Below are positions 1 to 5,160 of a stretch of 5,579 nt of DNA, in pieces; the first letter of the stretch is position 1, and every line of letters begins with the position of its first letter. The notes beneath the pieces were generated by a model. The model worked only from the letters and a program-made list of their open reading frames with translations. It was not told the DNA's origin and did no database searches. Source of the DNA: Bacteroidota bacterium (GTDB lineage: Bacteria > Bacteroidota > Bacteroidia > Chitinophagales > Chitinophagaceae); assembly GCA_023386855.1 (NCBI GenBank), contig JAEWIW010000063.1:1-5579 (forward strand). Direction: 5' to 3'. The position numbers and the translations under genes are program-made.

Positions 1-258
1 GCATTAGACATCCTGCTGCTCAGTGATGTAAATTATGATCCTTCTTCCTTCAATTATCTTTTACATCTTATCAATCAATTTCTTTCATCCCCTGGAAAGC
101 TCATTTTTATCACAACACCACAACGACTGGCGGGTAAAGAATTCATTCAATCACTTGAACAACACGTTCGATACTCTGAAACACGATCAATATTTCTCGA
201 TGGGGTTACCACCAGCATATTATGCTTGCGACTCGAATTTTCAAGTTACTTATCGTAA
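1..258 (+). CDS. C-terminal part of a class I SAM-dependent methyltransferase-like protein (5' end outside window)
   Basis: Reading frame 1 is open from the first base to the TAA at 256-258, giving 85 residues with no start codon needed inside the window. The segment has the look of the second half of a Rossmann-fold methyltransferase: DILLLSDVNYDP (residues 3-14) fits the strand-4 region with an acidic residue followed by a strand/loop, then a helix, then GKLIFITTPQRLAGKEFI (32-49), a strand followed by a helix, and a final antiparallel pair ending SILCLRLEF. The family known for this pattern modifies proteins or small molecules using SAM; the substrate cannot be told from this fragment. The SAM-binding glycine-rich motif would lie upstream. 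Its stop overlaps the end of the convergent esterase gene by 9 bp. A second + frame over the same bases (ATG at 35) has no recognisable protein features and is a shadow. The frame is well supported; the family call is moderate. Confidence 0.7.
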   Translation, partial: ALDILLLSDVNYDPSSFNYLLHLINQFLSSPGKLIFITTPQRLAGKEFIQSLEQHVRYSETRSIFLDGVTTSILCLRLEFSSYLS

Positions 259-1899
259 CACAATGGTCCCTGTCCATCGTTGATTACCTGCTCTCACCTC
301 AACCAGGTAAACACCATTATTCAGTTTCGAAATATCAATGTTCTCTTTTATAAATATTTCCTTTTTAATTACTCTTCCATTCATATCATATACCTGCACA
401 ATGGTATTTGATTGACGAGCTATACCCCTGATGAACAGTGTTCTGGAGGCATTATCAGCATATATCTTCACTGCTGCAATTTGTTCCTGTGCTGCCCTGC
501 CTTCCCTTGCCATAGCTGTAGCCGCATTTACAGTCAGGTACATATCATCATATCTTGTTCCTCCTTTATTATCTGATACAGTGATCCTGAATCGATAAAT
601 ACCCTGGATCAGGTTTTTAACATCGGTGATAGCCGAAGTATAACTAACAAATGTGGGAGAATTAGGCCCCGCCATCCTTTGCCATTTATAACTGACAATG
701 GTTCCATCAGGATCATAAGAGGAACTTCCATTTAAGCGGTAAATATTAGTTGGCAATTTGATTGATGCATCCGCACCTGCATTCGCCACCGGTGATGCAT
801 TGACCACCACTTTCATGGTATCAAATTTCCAGTTGGCCCTGTTGTCGATCACTTCAAGTTCGAAACTATAAGTGCCGGCAGTATTTAACCCTGAAACGCT
901 TGCTGTAGCTGAACTTGCATTGGTTATGGTTCCGCCTGTTGGCCCACTCACCTTCCTCCAGATATATTTCAATATGGTTCCATCAGGATCATAAGACAAT
1001 GTACCTTTTAATGTAGCTTTTCCAACGGCAGAATGAATCAATGTATCATTACCTGCCTTTGCAACTGGAAATTTATTCGGGGCCAGGTTCCTTTTCTGGT
1101 TCAGCATCCATTCATAAACATTCGGGTTCTGGTATTTGTAAGTAGTATCATAGGCACGGCCCCATGCAGCATGGGTGACAAGGTTATAGAAGGTAGCCAT
1201 TGCCGGTACAGGTGGACTGTATTTATTGATTTCTGCAACGGCGTTTCTTGTGCAGGAAGGAAGCGCTACAGAAGTGGTATCATAAAGTGAATGAAAGGCC
1301 CATACAGAGGGTTTACCCAGCGCAATATTTTTTCCGTTGGTCATCATGCAGGCAGCTGCGGTGGGAACAAGCGCGGCAAAGCGGGCAGCATTGGCAACAG
1401 AAGAACAGGCATTCGCCCAGGTGCCCCCTCCTCCCATGCTCAGGCCGGTAAGAATGATCCTGTTAGTATCTATACTGAGATTCTTTTTGGCATACTTAAG
1501 CATCTCATCGATATAAAATGGTTTCCAAAGCGTGTCTGTTTTTCGGCATTGCGGTATCAGCACTAGGAAAGTTTCCTTTTTCCCATTCCAGGTGAAGGTC
1601 ATGGTATTTCCTGCAGCAATATTCTTGGGCAATCCCTGCGCTTTGACCTTATATAATTCGGTGGTTCCATTTCCCCGCTCGGAAATACCATGAAGGAATA
1701 TGATAAGCGGATATTTGACCGAAGTAGTATAATTCGAAGGCTTGTACTCATAGAACCCAAAAAAGATCCCATTTGAACCGGTCAGCCCCTTTGCCACCAG
1801 TTGCGATTGTAACAGGAAAGGAAAGAAAAGGCATAGTAAGAACAGGAGCATTTTACCTTGAAAATGCCCGTGGCGGGTAAGCACTGGTGAGGGTTTCAT
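250..1899 (-). CDS. Secreted alpha/beta-hydrolase (esterase/predicted peptidase type) with two PKD-like domains and a T9SS C-terminal sorting domain
   Basis: 549 residues in four parts. A signal peptide comes first: hydrophobic core MLLFLLCLFFPFLL at 17-30, cleavage probably near 33-37. The hydrolase domain, about 45-270, has the oxyanion-type LHG at 69-71, nucleophile elbow GLSMGG with Ser154, probable acid Asp207 (HSLYD) and probable catalytic His243 (THAAWGRAY); this order fits secreted esterases related to polyhydroxybutyrate depolymerase and predicted-peptidase proteins. Two PKD-like beta-sandwich domains follow at about 278-367 and 369-458, each with SYDPDGTI. Residues about 475-549 are a T9SS type A tail (VYDMNGRVI, then ISKLNNGVYLVEV, ending IVLR). 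Inferred role: exported to the outer surface or medium, hydrolysing an ester or peptide bond in a polymer; substrate unknown. The start is uncertain: Met17 (ATG at 1849-1851) would give a more typical short signal peptide. No clear Shine-Dalgarno precedes either start. The 3' end overlaps the convergent methyltransferase-like gene. Confidence 0.9.
   Translation of the reverse strand: MKPSPVLTRHGHFQGKMLLFLLCLFFPFLLQSQLVAKGLTGSNGIFFGFYEYKPSNYTTSVKYPLIIFLHGISERGNGTTELYKVKAQGLPKNIAAGNTMTFTWNGKKETFLVLIPQCRKTDTLWKPFYIDEMLKYAKKNLSIDTNRIILTGLSMGGGGTWANACSSVANAARFAALVPTAAACMMTNGKNIALGKPSVWAFHSLYDTTSVALPSCTRNAVAEINKYSPPVPAMATFYNLVTHAAWGRAYDTTYKYQNPNVYEWMLNQKRNLAPNKFPVAKAGNDTLIHSAVGKATLKGTLSYDPDGTILKYIWRKVSGPTGGTITNASSATASVSGLNTAGTYSFELEVIDNRANWKFDTMKVVVNASPVANAGADASIKLPTNIYRLNGSSSYDPDGTIVSYKWQRMAGPNSPTFVSYTSAITDVKNLIQGIYRFRITVSDNKGGTRYDDMYLTVNAATAMAREGRAAQEQIAAVKIYADNASRTLFIRGIARQSNTIVQVYDMNGRVIKKEIFIKENIDISKLNNGVYLVEVRAGNQRWTGTIVLR
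698..720. repeat. 23-bp direct repeat, copy 1 (within second PKD-like domain)
   Basis: This 23-bp string is identical to bases 974-996. Read on the minus strand it encodes SYDPDGTI of the second PKD-like domain. The two copies lie 276 bp apart, exactly 92 codons, matching the domain period. The identity at DNA level, in a pair of domains that otherwise differ a good deal, suggests either conserved codon choice for a constrained calcium-loop-like motif or past gene conversion between the domains. Confidence 0.9.
974..996. repeat. 23-bp direct repeat, copy 2 (within first PKD-like domain)
   Basis: Identical to bases 698-720 and in the same frame of the same gene. It encodes SYDPDGTI of the first PKD-like domain, around residues 302-309 of the hydrolase. 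Confidence 0.9.
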
Positions 1900-2085
1900 A
1901 CAGCAATTTTTTTAAGAAGACTAAAGTGCATCTTCCAGGATGTTGGAGAAACATCAGGCTGTTTGGCCAGCATTAAAGGGTAAGAAATTCAGTTCTTTCA
2001 AGATACAAAAAGACCATGGAATTACCAGTAATGCAGAAGATATTTTTTGGCTGAAATGCAGTAGTAACAAGGACTAGGCGGGGAT

Positions 2086-2201
2086 AGTGCGCTAGGGACC
2101 AGTGTGCTAGTGTGATTAGTGTGATTAGTGTGATTAGTGTGACTAGTGTGATAGTGTGCTAGTGTGCTAGTGTGCTAGTGTGCTAGTGTGATTAGTGTGT
2201 T
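2086..2201. repeat. Tandem array of 8/9-bp AGTGTG-based units
   Basis: From 2101 to 2201 there are twelve consecutive units, all starting AGTGTG. Their order is AGTGTGCT, three AGTGTGATT, AGTGTGACT, AGTGTGAT, four AGTGTGCT, AGTGTGATT and AGTGTGTT; the first AGTGTGCT precedes the three ATT units. Unit length switches between 8 and 9 bp, so the array cannot keep a reading frame and is non-coding. A degenerate unit AGTGCGCT lies at 2086-2093, separated by AGGGACC. The run of identical 8-bp units at 2153-2184 and of identical 9-bp units at 2109-2135 points to expansion by slippage. Confidence 0.95.
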
Positions 2202-2217
2202 GGATCCTGCAATGTCA

Positions 2218-2241
2218 CCCGGCCCACGGTCCCCGGCCCCC
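2218..2241 (-). other. G-quadruplex-type motif on the minus strand
   Basis: Read on the minus strand there are four G tracts of 5, 4, 3 and 3 (complements of 2237-2241, 2231-2234, 2223-2225 and 2218-2220) separated by loops of 2, 5 and 2 bases. This meets the usual G3+N1-7 pattern. Two more GGGG tracts lie at the complements of 2258-2261 and 2265-2268. Because the loops are largely CC, duplex hairpins compete with quadruplex folding, so formation is inference only. Confidence 0.55.
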
Positions 2242-2284
2242 GGTCCTATTTTGCGGTCCCCGGTCCCCGGTCCTATTTTGCGGT
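2227..2284. repeat. GC-rich 27-bp tandem repeat, two copies plus a 4-bp start of a third
   Basis: Copy A is 2227-2253 and copy B is 2254-2280. They differ at one base only (C at 2237 against T at 2264), and CGGT at 2281-2284 begins a third copy. Each unit is built from shorter CGGTCCC-type 7-bp steps followed by a TCCTATTTTG tail, so it is a repeat within a repeat. It directly follows the AGTGTG array. Confidence 0.92.
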
Positions 2285-2305
2285 TCTTTTATTCAAAAGG
2301 GTAAT

Positions 2306-2337
2306 GCCGGGGACCCAAACTAACCCCTATCCCCGGC
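2306..2337 (-). terminator. Inverted repeat 24 bp after the 2362-4083 gene, possible terminator
   Basis: GCCGGGGA (2306-2313) and TCCCCGGC (2330-2337) form a perfect 8-bp stem around a 16-base loop, beginning 24 bp beyond the TAG stop of the minus-strand gene. The position suits a transcription terminator, but on the minus strand the stem is followed by ATTACCCTTTTG rather than a clean T run, and the loop is long. The arm at 2306-2315 can also pair with 2228-2237, so other folds are possible. Confidence 0.4.
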
Positions 2338-2361
2338 GATTAACCCTAAACCGAATTAAAC

Positions 2362-4083
2362 CTAGTGAACAACGATCCGTTGTACACCAATCGGTCGCAT
2401 ATATTGATCTAAAACCTGCACATAATAAATTCCCCTGCTGAACCGGCTCAGCTGGTTTATCCTGAGCGTATTGGTTCCCCTTACTACACTTGCTGTAGTA
2501 TTGGATTGAATTCTGCCCCACATATCAATCATCCTGATAAATACCTTCCCGGTATATCCCACCGTGATCAGCAGTTTTGAATCCAGGTTAACAGGATTTG
2601 GCTGAACAATGATGCCTGGCTTTTGTTCCGTACGTGGTTTAATGGAACCATGATTCCTGGTTCCATCATTTAACAGTGCACATTGCGGATCGGCAAGAAC
2701 TGTTACCGTGTCCTCTGAATAAGTTGAACAACCTTCCTGTAATTGTTGAGAAACAATATAGGTTCCTGGTGTATCCACCGTTATATCGGGCCCTATGTTT
2801 GTTCCCACTATGTTTCCATCATACGTTGTCCAGGTATAAATTGAGGTTGGAGATGGATCCAGTACATTGATCTCACTTACTCCATCGGTTCCCGCACAAA
2901 ATATGGGTACAGTAGCAGCTGCAGTTGATCGCTCAGGTAGAAAGAAATCAAAGGGACCTACAAAATCCTTTAATTCAGATGAGAAGGAAACCGAAGACCT
3001 CGTTTTCACCAGCACCCTTCGAAAAGGCATCCCACATTCACTTCCACCCAAAAGAGTAACAGGATCCAACCCAAGCTTGGTCAGGTTCACAGAAAATTCC
3101 ATGAACTGCCCCCTTGAATAATCATCCACAACCGCATTGCTGCCCAAAACCAGCTTGAAAGCCCCAGCCCAGGTTTTAGCGCCGTTCTGCAGCCCGGAAT
3201 AAAATGCTCCCGCTGTCAGTGGCTTTATATTGGCATAACCATACTCAGAGCTGTTGCTTTCTCCTTCAAATGAACCACCCCATAAAAAACCCGCGGGCGT
3301 TATATTAAGTGCTGACTTATTAACCCATATCCTGGCTTCCAGGTTACTTAGTTCTGAACTTGAATATTCAGCAGTAAAAATGATATCCCCAGGTTTGGTG
3401 ACCTCCCCCGCTGTATTGAAGGTCCAGGAGGTATGCCCCGCTTCTGGCCCATAATTATAAAACTTTAATGTACTGCGGTCATAATAGATATCGGTCTGGT
3501 ACATCTCGAAATCGAAATAGCGGTTCCCACTGGTATTTTCAATCGACAGTCCACCAATCATCCACAGGGAATCAGTTTTATTTGGTCCCTGGCGGCGAAC
3601 ATGCACCATCATATCAAGGATCTCGTTTTTGTCGGGAATAGACTGGCTTACTGGAGTAACCCAGAATTGAGGGCTACGTCCATTTTTATTGCCTCCTCCA
3701 AAAACTGTTGAATCTTCCCCATGGTAATCACGGATGAATACCGCATCAATCAGCAACCTGTTATTAACTACGGAATAAGCCGGGTACGACATCGTCCTGT
3801 AAAAAGGTAACTTACGGAAATTGACATCAGTTGCATACCTGTCAGCCATGGCCGCTGCACCTGTTGTATCAATGATTCCCTTACCCAATGCTCCCGCAGC
3901 ACTGAGGCTGAACCAGTCATCACTTCCATTGGAACTGGTCTTCTCGAAATAATTAGCCCTTAATTCTGCATCCACTCCAAAGTTGGCCTTTATCTGCGCA
4001 CTGGTGATCTGCCCTTTTACCCAGCAGGGAAAAGACATAATCAGCAGCATGAATAATAACTTGATACAGGTTTTCATAAACAT
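2362..4083 (-). CDS. Secreted protein of unknown function with an Ig-like segment and a T9SS C-terminal sorting domain
   Basis: 573 residues. A signal peptide occupies about 1-24 (hydrophobic core IKLLFMLLIMSFPCW, cleavage probably before QITSAQ). Residues about 30-385 form a large region rich in beta-strand and aromatic residues; I recognise no enzyme motif in it. Parts such as YFDFEMYQTDIYYDRS (189-204) and FMEFSVNLTKLGLDP (327-341) have the regular look of a surface-exposed beta-sandwich. Residues about 392-465 resemble an Ig-like/PKD-like module (IYTWTTYDGNIVG, then PGTYIVSQQLQEGCSTYSEDTVTV). Residues about 490-573 match a T9SS type A tail: IIVQPNPV, VFIRMIDMWGRIQ, SRGIYYVQVLD, ending RIVVH. 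Inferred location: outer surface or medium through T9SS; role unknown, perhaps adhesion or matrix. Met3 (ATG at 4075-4077) is an equally good start giving MKTCIKLL. It lies 62 bp behind the Fn3-like gene in the same direction, so co-transcription is likely. Confidence 0.88.
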   Translation of the reverse strand: MFMKTCIKLLFMLLIMSFPCWVKGQITSAQIKANFGVDAELRANYFEKTSSNGSDDWFSLSAAGALGKGIIDTTGAAAMADRYATDVNFRKLPFYRTMSYPAYSVVNNRLLIDAVFIRDYHGEDSTVFGGGNKNGRSPQFWVTPVSQSIPDKNEILDMMVHVRRQGPNKTDSLWMIGGLSIENTSGNRYFDFEMYQTDIYYDRSTLKFYNYGPEAGHTSWTFNTAGEVTKPGDIIFTAEYSSSELSNLEARIWVNKSALNITPAGFLWGGSFEGESNSSEYGYANIKPLTAGAFYSGLQNGAKTWAGAFKLVLGSNAVVDDYSRGQFMEFSVNLTKLGLDPVTLLGGSECGMPFRRVLVKTRSSVSFSSELKDFVGPFDFFLPERSTAAATVPIFCAGTDGVSEINVLDPSPTSIYTWTTYDGNIVGTNIGPDITVDTPGTYIVSQQLQEGCSTYSEDTVTVLADPQCALLNDGTRNHGSIKPRTEQKPGIIVQPNPVNLDSKLLITVGYTGKVFIRMIDMWGRIQSNTTASVVRGTNTLRINQLSRFSRGIYYVQVLDQYMRPIGVQRIVVH

Positions 4084-4106
4084 GGATTTAGGATGAACAA
4101 TGAGAA

Positions 4107-4133
4107 GTCAATACCGGACTTGCCGGTATTGAC
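4107..4133 (-). terminator. Perfect 11-bp hairpin between two minus-strand genes (attenuator, processing site or weak terminator)
   Basis: GTCAATACCGG (4107-4117) and CCGGTATTGAC (4123-4133) are exact reverse complements around the 5-base loop ACTTG. On the minus strand the stem begins 12 bp after the Fn3-like gene's stop and ends 23 bp before the ATG of the next gene. It is followed by TTCTCATTGTTC, not a T run, so a classical intrinsic terminator is doubtful. There is little room downstream for a separate promoter, which favours an intercistronic stem within one transcript. Confidence 0.6.
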
Positions 4134-4145
4134 AAGTTTCAACCG

Positions 4146-4556
4146 CTACTTTTCGTGGCGGGAAAACTTCACTGTCACGGTCTCTGAATTGGATCGTGAA
4201 CCATCCTGGGAAACCGCTACAACCCGGTATGAAATATTACCGGCGAAAACCCCTGCATCAAAACTTTTGTAGGTTCTCTGGCCCGCTTCAGCAACAAAAG
4301 ATACCTGCTCCCAGGTTGCATAAGGATCTGCCGGATCAAAGTAAGTACGCTCTACCTCGTACCCCATGATTCCGGCAGCATTCGCTGAACTCCAGCTAAC
4401 CATTATTCCATCGGCCTGGCGATGAGCCCGCACCGGAGCTGGATTTGAAACAATCTCTTTTTCCTTTGGCTGAATGTTTACCCCTGGATCAAAGGCAAAA
4501 GCTGAAGATAGCATTCCGCAAAAAGCTACGGCAAGAAGTGTAGATTTTGTTTTCAT
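4146..4556 (-). CDS. Small secreted fibronectin type III-like protein
   Basis: 136 residues. A clear signal peptide occupies 1-21 (MKTKS, then a hydrophobic stretch ending SSAFA, cleavage before FDPGV). A short linker leads to one fibronectin-III-like beta-sandwich at about 40-132: PVRAHRQADGIMVSWSSANA, with the B-strand Trp55, then GYEVERTYF, YKSFDAGVFAGNISYRVVAV with the tyrosine-corner-like ISYRV (108-112), and a final strand ETVTVKF. There is no sorting tail and no lipobox, so after export it is probably periplasmic, or carried by another factor; it could bind the larger protein encoded just downstream, but that is inference. Fn3 domains are binding modules without catalysis. The ATG at 4554-4556 is preceded by AT-rich sequence and CCTT, as usual where no Shine-Dalgarno is used. 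The gene is the first of a probable two-gene unit with 2362-4083 and is divergent from the CNGHC-protein gene. Confidence 0.85.
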   Translation of the reverse strand: MKTKSTLLAVAFCGMLSSAFAFDPGVNIQPKEKEIVSNPAPVRAHRQADGIMVSWSSANAAGIMGYEVERTYFDPADPYATWEQVSFVAEAGQRTYKSFDAGVFAGNISYRVVAVSQDGSRSNSETVTVKFSRHEK

Positions 4557-4602
4557 AAGGATAAATTTTATACCCTTAAACTATGTTGAAATTGATTTCG
4601 AA

Positions 4603-4610
4603 CAAAGTTT
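4603..4610 (-). promoter_or_regulatory. Weak candidate -7 element for the Fn3-like gene
   Basis: On the minus strand these bases read AAACTTTG, one base away from the Bacteroidota TAnnTTTG consensus, 46 bp before the ATG at 4556. No TTTG was found at the expected distance of about 19-21 bp upstream; the only nearby TTTG is 10 bp away, too close. This is the best candidate, but it is not secure. Confidence 0.25.
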
Positions 4611-4615
4611 TTTAT

Positions 4616-4629
4616 TGGGACAAATCCCA
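4616..4629. promoter_or_regulatory. Inverted repeat in the divergent intergenic region, possible operator
   Basis: TGGGA CAAA TCCCA is a perfect 5-bp inverted repeat with a 4-base spacer. It lies upstream of both divergent genes, 32 bp centre to centre from the palindrome at 4648-4661. It could bind a dimeric regulator or be chance. Confidence 0.35.
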
Positions 4630-4647
4630 TTTTGAAAATCCGTTTTC

Positions 4648-4661
4648 ATGATTTAAATCAT
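4648..4661. promoter_or_regulatory. Perfect 14-bp palindrome ATGATTTAAATCAT, possible operator
   Basis: The 14 bases read the same on both strands with no spacer. The palindrome lies 23 bp before the TACCTTTG box of the rightward genes, overlapping or bordering where the -33 contact would be. A dimeric regulator bound here could control the rightward metal-related pair. AT-rich palindromes also arise by chance, so this remains inference. Confidence 0.4.
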
Positions 4662-4684
4662 ATCGAAATATTAACTTCGGAAAT

Positions 4685-4692
4685 TACCTTTG
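4685..4692 (+). promoter_or_regulatory. TACCTTTG, exact match to the Bacteroidota -7 promoter element
   Basis: TAnnTTTG is the known -7 consensus of the primary sigma factor in this phylum. This box ends 9 bp before the ATG at 4702, so transcription would start only a few bases before, or at, that ATG, giving a leaderless or nearly leaderless mRNA. A good TTTG at -33 is absent, which leaves room for an activator. The box also overlaps an in-frame TTG at 4690 and argues against that codon as the start. Confidence 0.5.
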
Positions 4693-4701
4693 GTGGCCGA
4701 A

Positions 4702-5076
4702 ATGATCAGGAATATTACCATCATAATTTTACTATTCGCTGTTGGGCTTCAAAGTTTCAACAGCAGCCTGGTCGTTGCCAACTATAAACTGAATACTGAA
4801 TTCTATCTCAGGAATTGTATCAATAAAAATAAACCGCAGCTTAAATGTAATGGACATTGCCAGATGGCTAAACAACTTCAGCAGGCTGAACAACAGAACA
4901 AAGATGCATCGGACAAAATGCTGAAAAGTCCTTCACTGGATCTCTACTGCATGAACGGTTTCGCTACTCAATCCATTCTTCCAGGTGCAACCGCTGTACC
5001 ACAAAACATTCCTCTTTGTATCGGCCAACCTCTTGCCAGGAACACATTTATCTTTCATCCGCCTTCCTTTTGCTGA
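4702..5076 (+). CDS. Small Cys-containing exported or membrane-anchored protein with a CNGHC motif, probably metal-related
   Basis: 124 residues from the ATG at 4702; the frame stays open to a TTG at 4690, rejected because a -7 promoter box covers it. Residues 4-16 (NITIIILLFAVGL) form a signal peptide or single membrane helix. A conserved-looking block then runs from YKLNTEFYLRNCINKNKPQLKC to CNGHCQMAKQLQ, with Cys39, Cys49, His52 and Cys53. A Gln/Glu/Lys-rich helical stretch follows (57-72). The C-terminal part has Cys83, Cys106 and Cys124 and the motif FHPP (118-121). Proteins of this shape recur in Bacteroidota beside TonB-dependent receptors, and the CxGxC-type motif plus FHPP suggest metal, perhaps copper, handling; I know no proven function. 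The next gene starts 84 bp downstream in the same direction with no terminator seen between, so they are probably one operon. Confidence 0.8.
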   Translation: MIRNITIIILLFAVGLQSFNSSLVVANYKLNTEFYLRNCINKNKPQLKCNGHCQMAKQLQQAEQQNKDASDKMLKSPSLDLYCMNGFATQSILPGATAVPQNIPLCIGQPLARNTFIFHPPSFC

Positions 5077-5160
5077 TCATTAAACCCGGATCTCACCGGT
5101 TAATTATTGGGTAAGGCACCGGCCACCCCACCATTTTATTTATTGATCAAAACATTTTGT

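Larger units (their letters stand above)
1900..2361. other. 462-bp gene-free region between two T9SS cargo genes, with repeats in its right half
   Basis: No open frame with protein-like content was seen on either strand. Bases 1900-2085 are ordinary AT-rich sequence and must contain the leader, and probably the promoter, of the minus-strand hydrolase gene. No convincing TAnnTTTG element was found; the best is a weak TATCTTGA on the minus strand at 1998-2005, about 100 bp before the start, without a good upstream TTTG partner. Bases 2086-2201 hold a short tandem array, 2218-2284 a GC-rich repeat block, and 2306-2337 an inverted repeat. These are listed separately. Confidence 0.7.

Noticed and set aside
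35..283. An 82-codon + frame starting at ATG 35
   Set aside because: It overlaps the open frame 1, whose translation looks like a methyltransferase C-terminus; this frame has no recognisable features and runs past the neighbouring gene's end.
1033..1566. Three overlapping + frames inside the hydrolase gene
   Set aside because: They lie opposite the coding strand of a well-supported gene and their translations show no domain or signal features.
2086..2201. CRISPR array
   Set aside because: Units are 8-9 bp and directly adjacent with no spacers, so this is a simple tandem repeat.
2286..2299. Small hairpin CTTTT-ATTC-AAAAG
   Set aside because: A 5-bp stem that is mostly A-T is too weak to support a terminator on its own.
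2314..2352. Telomere-like CCCTAA/AACCCCTA runs
   Set aside because: Only isolated partial matches occur, with no regular repetition; chance in a C-rich stretch before the stop codon is enough.
1900..2361. Insertion sequence or integration scar around the repeats
   Set aside because: No transposase fragment, terminal inverted repeats or target duplication could be seen on either side.
2327..2521. A 64-codon minus frame over the 3' end of the T9SS cargo gene
   Set aside because: It is a shadow in another frame of the sorting-domain coding region.
2676..3454. Three + frames inside the 2362-4083 gene
   Set aside because: They are antisense to a convincing exported protein, and their translations lack protein-like patterns.
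5077..5160. Promoter or terminator between the CNGHC protein and the TonB receptor
   Set aside because: Only short imperfect inverted matches and an ACATTTTG next to the ATG were seen; neither fits a terminator or a -7 box at workable distance.
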